From contig NZ_QKQV01000011.1 in the NCBI RefSeq assembly GCF_003233725.1, positions 37,929 to 101,928 on the forward strand: 64,000 bases of DNA, read 5' to 3'. The notes under the pieces are model-generated. The model was given only the letters and a program-made list of their open reading frames with translations, had not been told where the DNA came from and made no database searches. The stretch comes from Mesonia sp. K7. GTDB lineage: Bacteria > Bacteroidota > Bacteroidia > Flavobacteriales > Flavobacteriaceae. A program made the position numbers and the translations under genes. Positions 26,763 through 36,129 of the stretch are shown here, one piece after another; positions within the stretch are counted from its first letter, which is position 1, and each line of letters opens with the position of its first letter.

Positions 26763-27782
26763 TTAATATTCTTTTACCGCATCTACAAAGGCTTTGGCAT
26801 TTTCTACAGGAATGTTTGGTAAAATACCGTGTCCCAGATTTACAATGTACTTGTCTTTACCAAATTCATCAATCATCTGATGTACCATTTTTTTGATGTC
26901 TTTTGGTGGTGAAAACAAACGTGACGGATCAAAATTACCTTGTAAAGTGATGTTTCCGCCCGAAAGATAACGGGCATTTTGCGCTGAACACGTCCAATCT
27001 ACACCAAGAGCTGAAGCTCCTGATTGACTCATTTCGCGTAAAGCAAACCAGCAACCTTTGCCAAAAGCAATTACAGGAATATCATTCTTTAGAGCATCGA
27101 TAATTTGCTGCATATACTGCCATGAAAACTTTTGGTAATCGGTTGGCGAAAGCATACCGCCCCACGAGTCAAAAAGTTGTATTGCATCAACACCGGCTTT
27201 TACTTTTCCTTTGAGGTACGCAATTGTCGTATCCGTTATTTTTTGTAGTAAGCTATGAGCAATTTGAGGCTGTGTAAAGCATAACTCTTTAGCTTTGTCA
27301 AAATTTTTTGAACCTTGCCCTTGTACGACATAACATAAAATCGTCCAAGGAGAGCCAGCAAATCCAATAAGCGGAATTTCATCGTTTAATGCTTGTTTCG
27401 TCATTTTAATGGCATCGTAAACATAACCCAACTCTTCGTTTACATCAGGAACAATAACCTGGTCTAACTCCTTTTGAGAGCGAATAGGATTTGGAATCCA
27501 AGGCCCAAGACCAGGTTTCATTTGTACGTCTATTTGCATTGCCTGAGGAACTACCAAAATATCGCTAAATAAAATCGCAGCATCGGTGCCAACTTGTTCA
27601 ATTGGCATTACAGTGATTTCGGTTGCCAATTCTGGGGTTCTGCATCGCGTAAAGAAATCGTACTTTTCTTTCAATTTCATGAAATCTGGTAAATATCTTC
27701 CTGCTTGACGCATCATCCAAACGGGTGGTCTTTCGACAGTTTCGCCTTTTAAGGCTTTTAGAAATAAATCGTTTTTTATCAT
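26763..27782 (-). CDS. hemE: Uroporphyrinogen decarboxylase
   Basis: A 339-residue Hem[19 protein letters not shown] is the substrate-binding N-terminal signature, [13 protein letters not shown] carries the catalytic-region Asp, and [20 protein letters not shown] is typical. It converts uroporphyrinogen III to coproporphyrinogen III. Its start overlaps the hemD stop by 4 bp, and the DUF6973 start abuts its stop. Confidence 0.97.
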   Translation of the reverse strand: MIKNDLFLKALKGETVERPPVWMMRQAGRYLPDFMKLKEKYDFFTRCRTPELATEITVMPIEQVGTDAAILFSDILVVPQAMQIDVQMKPGLGPWIPNPIRSQKELDQVIVPDVNEELGYVYDAIKMTKQALNDEIPLIGFAGSPWTILCYVVQGQGSKNFDKAKELCFTQPQIAHSLLQKITDTTIAYLKGKVKAGVDAIQLFDSWGGMLSPTDYQKFSWQYMQQIIDALKNDIPVIAFGKGCWFALREMSQSGASALGVDWTCSAQNARYLSGGNITLQGNFDPSRLFSPPKDIKKMVHQMIDEFGKDKYIVNLGHGILPNIPVENAKAFVDAVKEY

Positions 27783-28426
27783 TTTTTATAGTAATTTATA
27801 ACCTTATCTACCAATTTTTGATAGGTGGGTTGTTCTGCAATTTGTATATTTTGGTTGTATTTTTCTACTTCTTTAGCCGTTGTTGAGCCGATGCAAAAAG
27901 CGATTTCGTTATGGGAAGAATTGGTTTGGTAATAACTTTTTACGCCACTCGGACTAAAAAATAACACCGCTTCAAAAGATTGATCGAATTTTTTTGGGAC
28001 AAGCTGGGTTTCGTAAACCACACATTCTTCTATCATGATATTTTCCTTTTCTAATACGTAAATAATGGTGTCTCGTCTTAAATTTCCCGAAAGGAAAATA
28101 AAGCTCTTGCTGTTGTGGTTTTGAATAATTTTTTTTGCTAAATCTTCCGCATAATGAGCTGTTTCTACCACATTTATTTGGTTTTCTAAAAGTAGTTTTG
28201 CGGTTTGTTCGCCCACACAAAAAGCATTATTAATTTTTGTTTTGTTCTTCACCGCTTTAAAAGCATTTTTGCTAGTGATGATGGCGTTTTCGATGACTTT
28301 AGGAATAACTTCATTTTTAAGATGTAAAATCTCGATGGCATCGTAACTAACCCATTCAAAACCTATGTTTTTTATAGGTTGTGTGTATTTTTCATCTAAA
28401 ATTTTAGTACTTAAAATTTGGAGCAT
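27779..28426 (-). CDS. hemD: Uroporphyrinogen-III synthase
   Basis: A 215-residue HemD, a poorly conserved two-domain family. [14 protein letters not shown] (here [15 protein letters not shown]), [11 protein letters not shown] and [14 protein letters not shown] correspond to the recognised positions. It closes hydroxymethylbilane with ring-D inversion. The identification is strongly supported by its place between hemC and hemE with overlap of the latter. Confidence 0.9.
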   Translation of the reverse strand: MLQILSTKILDEKYTQPIKNIGFEWVSYDAIEILHLKNEVIPKVIENAIITSKNAFKAVKNKTKINNAFCVGEQTAKLLLENQINVVETAHYAEDLAKKIIQNHNSKSFIFLSGNLRRDTIIYVLEKENIMIEECVVYETQLVPKKFDQSFEAVLFFSPSGVKSYYQTNSSHNEIAFCIGSTTAKEVEKYNQNIQIAEQPTYQKLVDKVINYYKK

Positions 28427-28438
28427 ATTAAGTTTTCA

Positions 28439-29359
28439 TTAGTTGTAAGCATCGGTTGCTTTCTTAATTTCCTCCATCAGTTTTTTACCTCCTTGTGACA
28501 ATATTTGTGCAGCAATTTCACTTCCTTTGGATTTGTATTCCGCTTTTGAAAAAGAGACATTTTGCTCTAACTTTTGTGTTCCGTCAAGGCTAAATAAGGC
28601 TCCAGAAAAATGAACCTGATCTTTCTTACATTTAGCGTAAGCACCGATTGGAGCTGTACAACCACCTTCCAGAGTCGCTAAAAACTGTCTTTCAACAAAA
28701 GTGCAAATCTCACTTTCTTGATGGTTGATTTTTGAAAGTGCTTCGATGCTAAAGCTATCTTTTTCGAGCGCTTGAACGGTAATTGCTCCTTGTGCAGGAG
28801 CAGGAATCATCCAGTCTAAAATTTGATAGTTTTCTGGTAAAACATCGATACGTTCTAATCCTGCGTAAGCGAAAATAGCAGCATCCCAATTATGATCATG
28901 CAGTTTTTGAAGTCTGGTATTGACATTGCCACGTAAATTTACCACTTTGTGTGCTGGATATTTGTGTAACCATTGTGCCTTTCTGCGTAAGCTTCCTGTG
29001 GCAATTGTTCCTTGTTTATCAAGAAAGTCGAGGTTTTTATATACTAAAATATCGTGTACGTTGGCACGCTCTAGAACGGCAACTTGCTGTGCGCCTTTGG
29101 GCAATTTTGTAGGCACATCTTTCATCGAATGCACGGCAATATCTATTTCTTCATTAAGCAAAGCAATGTCAAGTGTTTTGGTAAAAATGCCCGTAATTCC
29201 CATTTCGTATAAGGGAATGTTTAATTCTTGATCACCTTTAGAAGTAATAGGAATAATATCGGTCTGATAACCTAAAAGTTCTAATTTACTTTTTACTAAA
29301 TTGGCTTGCCAAAGAGCTAACTGACTTTCGCGAGTTCCAATTTTAATGACCTTACTCAT
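28439..29359 (-). CDS. hemC: Hydroxymethylbilane synthase
   Basis: A 306-residue HemC. It starts MSKVIKIGTRESQLALWQ, and the dipyrromethane cofactor is attached to C234 in LEGGCTAPIGAYA. HSMKDVPTKLP and TGSLRRKAQ are the active-site arginine/aspartate regions. It polymerises four porphobilinogen units. It lies 3 bp after hemA and 12 bp before hemD. Confidence 0.97.
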   Translation of the reverse strand: MSKVIKIGTRESQLALWQANLVKSKLELLGYQTDIIPITSKGDQELNIPLYEMGITGIFTKTLDIALLNEEIDIAVHSMKDVPTKLPKGAQQVAVLERANVHDILVYKNLDFLDKQGTIATGSLRRKAQWLHKYPAHKVVNLRGNVNTRLQKLHDHNWDAAIFAYAGLERIDVLPENYQILDWMIPAPAQGAITVQALEKDSFSIEALSKINHQESEICTFVERQFLATLEGGCTAPIGAYAKCKKDQVHFSGALFSLDGTQKLEQNVSFSKAEYKSKGSEIAAQILSQGGKKLMEEIKKATDAYN

Positions 29360-29362
29360 TAC

Positions 29363-30616
29363 TTAGGATAAATTTTCGAGTTGAAAAACACGTTGAATCA
29401 AAGCTAAGCTTTCTTCTGAAGTATCGTTGTTTTCTTTTAAGTGACTCGCAAATTGGTTCATGATTTTCTGAATGATGCGATCGCCAATAATTTCTGCATG
29501 TTGATTGTTGAAATCTTGTATTTTTTTACGTTGGAAATCTAGTTCTTCGTCTTTAAAAAGACTCAATTTTTGTTTTAACGCCTTGATGGTAGGAGCAAAC
29601 TTTCTGGTTTCGAGCCACGCATTGAACTCTAGCATTACTTCGCTTATGATAAGTCTTGCTTGTGGCAAATAATCTTTCCGCTTTTCTAAAGTCTGATCAG
29701 TGATTTGTGATAAATGATCTAAATGAACAAGTTTTACATTCGCTAATTCCTCAACATTTTCGCTTACGTTTTTGGGAATAGATAAGTCTAAAATCAGTAA
29801 ATCTTTTTTGGTATAGATGATTTCTTTAGAAACCGTAGGTTGTTGTGCGCCAGTGGCAACAATCAAAATATCCGTTTTTGATATTTCTTCTTGTAAATCG
29901 GAGTGACTTTTTACGATGAGGTTAAATTTACCCGCTATTTTTTCGGCTTTGTCTTTGGTACGGTTAATTAAAGTGATATGATCGTTTTTGGTATGTTTTA
30001 CCAGATTTTCACATGTGTTACGACCAATTTTTCCTGTTCCGAAAAGTAAAATGTTTTTCTCAGATATATGTTGCACTTCGTTTAAGATATATTGTACAGA
30101 AGCAAAAGAAACCGATGTTGCTCCTGAGGAAATTTCTGTTTCGTTTTTGATGCGTTTGCTCGCTTGTATGACGCTGTTCAACAATCTTTCGATAAACGGA
30201 TTGACCATTTCTAACTTTTTTGAGCGAGAAAAGGCCTTTTTTAATTGACTTATAATTTCAAAATCCCCTAAAATCTGACTGTCTAAGCCCGTTCCAACAT
30301 TAAAAATATGCTCTATCGCTTGTTGGTTTTTATAGACATAAGCCACTTTTTCAAACTCTTCTAAAGAGCCTTGAGAGAACTGACATAATAATTTGATGAG
30401 TTGAAAAGGATGTTCTGCAAAACCGTAAACTTCGGTTCGGTTACACGTAGAAGTTACCATCATGCCTTCCAAACCTTGTTTTTTTGCTTCTATGATGAGG
30501 TTTTCTTTCTGGCTTTCGTCTAAACTAAAATGACCTCTAATAACGGCATCTGCTTTCTGGTAGCTCAGCCCAATCACATAAAAGGTATGATGTTTTGATA
30601 TATTGTAATTCTTCAT
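29363..30616 (-). CDS. hemA: Glutamyl-tRNA reductase
   Basis: A 417-residue HemA from the second Met; starting five codons earlier (30631) would give 422. The catalytic Cys is C58 in STCNRTEVYG, with GLDSQILGDFEI and the Rossmann segment LLFGTGKIGRNTCENL. It reduces Glu-tRNA to glutamate-1-semialdehyde, the committed step of C5 haem synthesis and usually the controlled one. It heads the leftward haem operon and diverges from the AraC regulator. The second Met was chosen because homologues begin a few residues before HTFY. Confidence 0.96.
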   Translation of the reverse strand: MKNYNISKHHTFYVIGLSYQKADAVIRGHFSLDESQKENLIIEAKKQGLEGMMVTSTCNRTEVYGFAEHPFQLIKLLCQFSQGSLEEFEKVAYVYKNQQAIEHIFNVGTGLDSQILGDFEIISQLKKAFSRSKKLEMVNPFIERLLNSVIQASKRIKNETEISSGATSVSFASVQYILNEVQHISEKNILLFGTGKIGRNTCENLVKHTKNDHITLINRTKDKAEKIAGKFNLIVKSHSDLQEEISKTDILIVATGAQQPTVSKEIIYTKKDLLILDLSIPKNVSENVEELANVKLVHLDHLSQITDQTLEKRKDYLPQARLIISEVMLEFNAWLETRKFAPTIKALKQKLSLFKDEELDFQRKKIQDFNNQHAEIIGDRIIQKIMNQFASHLKENNDTSEESLALIQRVFQLENLS

Positions 30617-30649
30617 CGAAGAAAGATGCATCTCTATAATTAGTATGTT

Positions 30650-30682
30650 GCAAATTTAACCGCAAAGTTTTTTCAAAAACAA
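30650..30682 (-). promoter_or_regulatory. hemA operon promoter
   Basis: On the minus strand, TAAATTTG (30658-30651) matches the -7 consensus and TTG (30682-30680) lies 21 bp upstream, within the allowed 17-23. Transcription would start about 30644, leaving a leader of some 28 bases to the preferred hemA start. Confidence 0.5.
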
Positions 30683-30730
30683 CGATAGAAGTACTTTTAT
30701 TGTCGTTTGAAGTATTTTTAGCTGTAATCA

Positions 30731-30807
30731 TTCTAAATTAATAAAAAACCATTACTTTTGCTTGAATTTAGTGGCTTAAAAGTAAATCTCTTTAGAACCG
30801 TTCTAAA
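30731..30807. promoter_or_regulatory. Putative operators and promoter of the AraC regulator
   Basis: TTTAGAA-CCG-TTCTAAA (30791-30807) is a perfect dyad, and another TTCTAAA half-site lies at 30731-30737. Between them is TACTTTTG (30753-30760), a -7 element for the regulator gene. The dyad would be in the 5' leader, about 25 bases past the start site, fitting autorepression. That the AraC protein itself binds here is inferred. Confidence 0.4.
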
Positions 30808-30835
30808 TAAGAACAGCAAAATTAAATATTTTTCA

Positions 30836-31714
30836 ATGGAAAAAAATAACGCTGGAAGTTCGTTGCAAACCCATGAGCTAGAGAAAGGCTTAAGCATTAT
30901 TGCTTTTCAAAATAATACTTCTGAAAATCAAATATTTAAAGAAGAAACGACGCGTGATTTTATACAATTTCACTTCTGTATAAAGGGTAATTTATTGTTT
31001 ATTTATAATGACGGAAATTACAGTTTGCCATTGCAAGACGAAAAAGCCTTGTTGCTTTTTAACCCAGAGAAAGATTTACCGCTTAACGTAAGATTATACC
31101 CTAATTCTTGGTTAATTACGGTTTTGATTTCCATCAAAAAATTGCATTCCCTTTTTTCAGACGAAGCCAATTATATCGATTTTCTAACCGAAGAAAACAG
31201 AAATAAAAAATACTATCAAGAACTTTCTATTTCGCCTGCAATGGCGGTAAATTTGAGTCAGATGTTAAACTTTAATTTACACGACTCGGTCAAGAAAATA
31301 TACTTAAAGGGAAAAGTTTACGAACTGCTCGCCCTTTGTTTTAACAGACCCGAAGAAGCCGATGTAGAGCAATGCCCATTTTTGGTAGATGAAGATAATG
31401 TAAGACGCATCAGAAAAGCCAAGGAAATTGTATTGCAACGCATGGCAGAACCACCAACTTTGCAAGAGCTTTCGGAAGAAATAGGCTTGAGTCTAAAAAA
31501 GCTGAAAGAAGGTTTTAAAGAGATTTATGGAGATACGGTTTATGGGTTTTTACTCGATTATAAAATGGATTTTGCCCGACAATTGCTCGAAAGCAAAAAA
31601 CACAATGTGAACGAAGTGGGTCTAAAAGTGGGTTACAGCACTTCGAGTCATTTTATTGCAGCATTTAAAAAGAAATTTGGCACAACGCCTAAAAAATATA
31701 TTCAATCAATTTAA
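30836..31714 (+). CDS. AraC-family transcriptional regulator
   Basis: A 292-residue regulator from the ATG at 30836; the 26 codons upstream in frame cover the putative operator and promoter and are unlikely to be translated. The N-terminal part (residues 1-190) is a ligand or dimerisation domain with cupin-like features (FIQFHFCIKGNLLF), and the C-terminal 100 residues hold two HTH motifs (PTLQELSEEIGLSLKKLKEG and VNEVGLKVGYSTSSHFIAAF ending KKFGTTPKKY). It sits between divergent hemA and cotranscribed hemH, 19 bp from the latter, so a role in haem or iron regulation is likely. Confidence 0.88.
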   Translation: MEKNNAGSSLQTHELEKGLSIIAFQNNTSENQIFKEETTRDFIQFHFCIKGNLLFIYNDGNYSLPLQDEKALLLFNPEKDLPLNVRLYPNSWLITVLISIKKLHSLFSDEANYIDFLTEENRNKKYYQELSISPAMAVNLSQMLNFNLHDSVKKIYLKGKVYELLALCFNRPEEADVEQCPFLVDEDNVRRIRKAKEIVLQRMAEPPTLQELSEEIGLSLKKLKEGFKEIYGDTVYGFLLDYKMDFARQLLESKKHNVNEVGLKVGYSTSSHFIAAFKKKFGTTPKKYIQSI

Positions 31715-31733
31715 AAATAGCTTTTAGAAATAG

Positions 31734-32789
31734 ATGAAAGGCGTATTATTAGTCAATTTAGGATCTCCAAAAAGTACCAAATCACAGGACGTAAAAGTAT
31801 ATCTCGACGAATTTTTGATGGATAAACGTGTCATTGATGTTCCTTTTTGGTTGCGATCGTTTATCGTTAGAGGAATTATTTTGAACACCCGTCCAAAAAA
31901 ATCCGCGGAAGCTTACCAAAAAATATGGTGGGAAAATGGCTCGCCATTAATTGTGCTTTCCGAAAATTTACAAGAAAAAGTACAGCAGAACATCAACGAT
32001 ATGCCAGTAGAATTGGCGATGCGTTACGGAAATCCGTCCATTAAAGAAGGTATCAAAAAATTGGTTGACCAAAAAGTAAACGAAATTTTACTGCTGCCGC
32101 TTTACCCGCAATATGCGATGGCAACGACAGAAACGGTAATCGCTGAAGCAGAAAGGGTGAAAAATGAGTTTTTCCCACAACTGCATATCGATTACTTGCC
32201 TGCATTTTACGGAAAAGAAAGTTACATCAAACTACTTTCAAAAAGCATACAGGAAAGCATTCAAAATTTAGATTACGATCATATTTTGTTTAGCTATCAC
32301 GGTGTTCCTGAAAGGCATATCAAAAAAAGAGATATAACCAAAAACCATTGCAAGATTGATAAAAGCTGTTGTTTTGAAAATTCAAAAGCCCATCAATATT
32401 GCTACCGTCATCAATGTTACCAAACCACCAAAAATGTAGTAGAAACTTTAGGTTTAGACGCCAACAAGTGTTCTACATCTTTTCAGTCGAGGTTAGGTTT
32501 TGACCCTTGGTTGCAACCTTACACCGATAGAACCATCGAAAAATTTGCTTTAAGCGGAATAAAAAAATTGGTGGTCGTGACCCCAGCTTTTGTCACCGAT
32601 TGTTTAGAAACCTTAGAGGAAATTGCGATGGAGGGCAAAGAGATTTTTGAAGAAAACGGAGGGGAAGAATTTACTGTTATTCCGTGTCTAAATGACCGAG
32701 AAGATTGGGCAAATCTACTTTCGGATTGGGTTAAAGATTGGCAAACAAATAAACTGGAAACCCAAGAAGAACTTTTATGGCTAGACTAG
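31734..32789 (+). CDS. hemH: Ferrochelatase with an internal Cys-rich insertion
   Basis: A 351-residue HemH that inserts Fe2+ into protoporphyrin IX. SYHGVPERH carries the catalytic H189; the N-terminus VLLVNLGSPKS is typical. Residues 206-228 hold five Cys (206, 212, 213, 223, 228) in a segment with CKIDKSCC and CYRHQC, a feature of a class of bacterial ferrochelatases with an internal [2Fe-2S] cluster. The cluster is inferred. It follows the AraC regulator by 19 bp and overlaps the MATE gene by 13 bp. Confidence 0.96.
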   Translation: MKGVLLVNLGSPKSTKSQDVKVYLDEFLMDKRVIDVPFWLRSFIVRGIILNTRPKKSAEAYQKIWWENGSPLIVLSENLQEKVQQNINDMPVELAMRYGNPSIKEGIKKLVDQKVNEILLLPLYPQYAMATTETVIAEAERVKNEFFPQLHIDYLPAFYGKESYIKLLSKSIQESIQNLDYDHILFSYHGVPERHIKKRDITKNHCKIDKSCCFENSKAHQYCYRHQCYQTTKNVVETLGLDANKCSTSFQSRLGFDPWLQPYTDRTIEKFALSGIKKLVVVTPAFVTDCLETLEEIAMEGKEIFEENGGEEFTVIPCLNDREDWANLLSDWVKDWQTNKLETQEELLWLD

Positions 32790-34114
32790 GCTCAAAGGCT
32801 TTGGGTCACGAGCCCATCAGCAAATTATTGATAAAGCAATCGGTTCCCGCTTCTATTGGTATTTTGGTAATGTCGCTCAATATTTTAGTAGATACCATTT
32901 TTGTTGGAAATTGGATTGGACCTGTTGCTATTGCTGCGATAAATGTAGTCTTACCAGTTTCGTTTTTTATCGCCGCTCTCGGAATGTCGATAGGTATAGG
33001 AGGCTCATCTATAGTTTCAAGGGCGCTTGGCGCGGATTTTAAAGAAAAAGCACTTCACACTTTCGGAAATCAGATTATGCTTACCATTTTATTGACGGTA
33101 GGTTTTGTGATTTTCGGGTTATGGTACATGACCGGTTTGATTCCCGCTTTTGGCGGAAAAGGAGAAATTTACGAACCCGCTTCTATTTATTACCGAATCG
33201 TACTTTACGGCGTTCCTATTTTGGCATTAAGCATGATGGGAAATACAGTCATTAGAGCCGAAGGAAAACCTATGTTTGCCATGATTGCGATGATTATTCC
33301 TTCGGTAGGAAATATTTTGGGAGATTATTTGCTCATTAAAGTTTTTGATATGGGAATTACCGGAGCGGCTTGGGCAACTACTGGTTCGTATGTAGTTTGT
33401 TTTCTTTATATCTTTTGGTTTTTCGCTTCCAAAAATTCAGAGATGAAACTGGGTTTAAACCACCTAAAACTCAATGGAAGCATTATTAAAGAAATAAGTT
33501 CGTTGGGCTTTGTAACGCTTTCGCGACAAGCGGTTGTAAGTGTAACCTATTTACTACTCAACAATATTTTATACAAATTGGGCGGTGTCACTTCGGTAAC
33601 GGTCTATGCGATTATTGCTAGAATGTTGATGTTTGCTTTATTCCCAGTTTTGGGAGTCACACAAGGTTTTTTACCGATTGCTGGTTATAATTACGGAGCA
33701 CAGCATTTTACGCGTGTACGCGAAACCATTAGAAAAGCGATTTTATATGCAGGCGTTTTGGCTATCGTTGTTTTTGGTTTAATCATGGTTTTTCCAAAAG
33801 AAATTGTTTCTGTCTTTACGCAAGAACCTAAAATTTTAGCCAAAACACCAGCAGCGATGCGCTTGGTTTTTGCTGCTTTGCCCATCATTGCCATTCAGTT
33901 GATAGGAGCTGCTTATTATCAGGCTGTAGGAAAAGCAATTCCGGCATTGTTACTAACACTTTCACGACAAGGTTTTTTCTTTATTCCTTTGATTTTGATA
34001 TTGCCAAACTATTATGATGAGTTTGGAGTTTGGATTTCTTTTCCGTTGGCCGATTTACTTTCTACGATAGTTACGGGAATTTTTTTACATTTAGAGATGA
34101 AAAAACTCGAATAA
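32777..34114 (+). CDS. MATE-family efflux transporter
   Basis: A 445-residue, 12-helix MATE protein (PVASIGI-like start, here LLIKQSVPASIGILVMSLNI; QGFLPIAGYNYGAQHFTRVR is diagnostic). MATE pumps expel organic cations using a Na+ or H+ gradient. Its start lies inside the 3' end of hemH, so the two are translationally coupled; export of a porphyrin or another metabolite made by this cluster is possible but not shown. Confidence 0.93.
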   Translation: MARLGSKALGHEPISKLLIKQSVPASIGILVMSLNILVDTIFVGNWIGPVAIAAINVVLPVSFFIAALGMSIGIGGSSIVSRALGADFKEKALHTFGNQIMLTILLTVGFVIFGLWYMTGLIPAFGGKGEIYEPASIYYRIVLYGVPILALSMMGNTVIRAEGKPMFAMIAMIIPSVGNILGDYLLIKVFDMGITGAAWATTGSYVVCFLYIFWFFASKNSEMKLGLNHLKLNGSIIKEISSLGFVTLSRQAVVSVTYLLLNNILYKLGGVTSVTVYAIIARMLMFALFPVLGVTQGFLPIAGYNYGAQHFTRVRETIRKAILYAGVLAIVVFGLIMVFPKEIVSVFTQEPKILAKTPAAMRLVFAALPIIAIQLIGAAYYQAVGKAIPALLLTLSRQGFFFIPLILILPNYYDEFGVWISFPLADLLSTIVTGIFLHLEMKKLE

Positions 34115-34123
34115 AATTGCCTT

Positions 34124-34675
34124 ATGGCGGAATATTATAATTACATAAAATCTTTACACCTTATTTTTGTCATCACTTGGTTTGCGGGCTTGTTTTATAT
34201 TCCAAGGTTGTTTATTTACCATATAGAAGCCCAAGGCAAAGCTTCCCCTGAAAAGGAAATTTTAAGCAAACAACTCAAACTTATGGCCAAACGACTTTGG
34301 TATATTATTACTTGGCCTTCGGCGATTTTGGCGATACTTTTTGCGGTTTTGTTGCTTATAGCACAGCCTTTTTGGCTCAAACAAGGTTGGATGCACATCA
34401 AACTACTGTTTGTTTTGGCACTTTTTGTGTATCATTACAAATGCCACTTGATATTTAAACAACAGCAACAAGATATTTTTAAGTGGAAATCGAACCAAAT
34501 GCGATTATTCAATGAAGGAGCAACCATTATTTTGTTTTCCATTGTTTTTTTGGTGATTTTAAAAAGTACCATCAATTGGGTTTTTGGGGTTTTAGGAATT
34601 TTTGTTTTAGGAATTTTACTCATGTTGGGCATCAACATATACAAGCGAATAAGAAATAAGAAAAACTGGGAATAA
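34124..34675 (+). CDS. hemJ: Protoporphyrinogen IX oxidase HemJ
   Basis: A 183-residue membrane protein with four or five helices. SLHLIFVITWFAGLFYIPRL and MRLFNEGATIILF are HemJ (UPF0093) signatures, with the His in SLH and IYH as likely haem ligands. HemJ oxidises protoporphyrinogen IX to protoporphyrin IX, the step before hemH, coupled to the respiratory chain. It completes the pathway from hemA to haem in this window apart from hemL. It overlaps the next gene by one base (TAATG). Confidence 0.9.
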   Translation: MAEYYNYIKSLHLIFVITWFAGLFYIPRLFIYHIEAQGKASPEKEILSKQLKLMAKRLWYIITWPSAILAILFAVLLLIAQPFWLKQGWMHIKLLFVLALFVYHYKCHLIFKQQQQDIFKWKSNQMRLFNEGATIILFSIVFLVILKSTINWVFGVLGIFVLGILLMLGINIYKRIRNKKNWE

Positions 34676-36126
34676 TGTTTTTAGTCCGCTCTTTACGCAC
34701 ACGCATTTTTCTAAGCATGATTTTTTTGGTGCTGGGAGCTTCTGTACTTATTGCTTTTGTGACGATTTACCAATATAAAAAAGAAGCCGAAGCCTACCAA
34801 CGGGATAAACTCAAACAGAAAGAAGCATCGATACGGGCAAGTGTTAATTACGAGATTTTCAACAACACGACTTACCCGGTGACCACCGAAAATATTCCGC
34901 TTATTTTTAAGGAAAAAATCTACGAATTAAAAAATATTCACGGAATAGAAATCAATTTTTATGATTTAGATGGGAAGGTGCTAAAGTCAACTCAGGCAAG
35001 TTTTTTTAGGGATACCAGTGAAGCCAATCTCGAGAAAGAAATACTCGATAAGATTCAAAATTCTGAATCAAAGAGAATAATACATAGTTATAAAGAGAAT
35101 GGCGAAACCTATCATTCTTCTTATACTTATGTAACCGATAAATACTTTAAGCCCTTGGCAATTCTCAATTTGCCCGATATTGAGGACGATGGTTTTATCA
35201 GTAACCAGCTCAATCATTTTTTGACGATTTTAGGGCAAGTTTACCTGGTTTTAATTGCCGTGGCGATTATCTTGGCTTATTTGCTTTCGAGTTACATCAC
35301 TTCGTCACTCAAAACGGTGAGTGATAAAATCTACGCAACACGATTAGACCGTAAAAACAAAAAAATAGAGGTTAAAAATGCTTCAGAAGAAATAAAATCT
35401 TTGATAAAAGCTTACAACTCAATGATTGACGAATTGGAAGAAAGTGCGGTAAAACTAGCAGCTAACGAACGGGAACAAGCTTGGCGCGAAATGGCAAAAC
35501 AAGTTGCTCATGAAATTAAAAATCCGCTCACACCAATGCGACTTACCGTACAAAGTTTTGAACGAAATTTTGATGAAAACGATCCGCAAATCAAAGAAAA
35601 ACTCAGGGATTATAGCAACACGCTTATTCAACAAATCGACACGATGAGTTCGATAGCTTCGGCGTTTTCTAATTTTGCCAAAATGCCGGCACAACAAAAT
35701 GAAACTTTAAATGTACCCAAGATTGTAAAACTCGCTTTGGATATTTTTAATGACCAAAACATTAGTTTTTCAACCGAAAAAGAAGAAATTTTAGCTATTT
35801 TCGACCGCACACAATTGATACGTGTCGTGACCAATTTGGTTAAAAACAGCTTGCAGGCCTTGGAGGAAATCGAAGACAAAAAATTAGAGGTTAAAGTTTT
35901 TATCGAAGAAAACAATGTTTGCATTACTGTAAAAGACAACGGGGTTGGCATTAAAGAAGATAATAAAGAGCACATTTTTGAGCCTAAGTTTACCACAAAA
36001 ACCAGCGGAATGGGCTTAGGCCTTGCCATTATTAAAAATATTGTAGAGACCTACCATGGGCAAATAAGTTTTACTTCGATTCCGCATCAAGAGACCATTT
36101 TTAAAGTAACATTTCCAAAAATATAG
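34675..36126 (+). CDS. Sensor histidine kinase (NtrY-like)
   Basis: A 483-residue kinase: transmembrane helix near residues 12-32, an extracytoplasmic domain, a second helix around 187-210 (TILGQVYLVLIAVAIILAYL), a HAMP-like segment, then H279 in AHEIKNPLTPMRLTVQ and the ATPase domain with NLVKNSLQAL, DNGVGIKEDN and GMGLGLAI. No response regulator is adjacent. It is coupled to hemJ by a one-base overlap, so it may report on redox, haem or envelope status; the signal is unknown. Confidence 0.9.
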   Translation: MFLVRSLRTRIFLSMIFLVLGASVLIAFVTIYQYKKEAEAYQRDKLKQKEASIRASVNYEIFNNTTYPVTTENIPLIFKEKIYELKNIHGIEINFYDLDGKVLKSTQASFFRDTSEANLEKEILDKIQNSESKRIIHSYKENGETYHSSYTYVTDKYFKPLAILNLPDIEDDGFISNQLNHFLTILGQVYLVLIAVAIILAYLLSSYITSSLKTVSDKIYATRLDRKNKKIEVKNASEEIKSLIKAYNSMIDELEESAVKLAANEREQAWREMAKQVAHEIKNPLTPMRLTVQSFERNFDENDPQIKEKLRDYSNTLIQQIDTMSSIASAFSNFAKMPAQQNETLNVPKIVKLALDIFNDQNISFSTEKEEILAIFDRTQLIRVVTNLVKNSLQALEEIEDKKLEVKVFIEENNVCITVKDNGVGIKEDNKEHIFEPKFTTKTSGMGLGLAIIKNIVETYHGQISFTSIPHQETIFKVTFPKI

Positions 36127-36129
36127 ATT

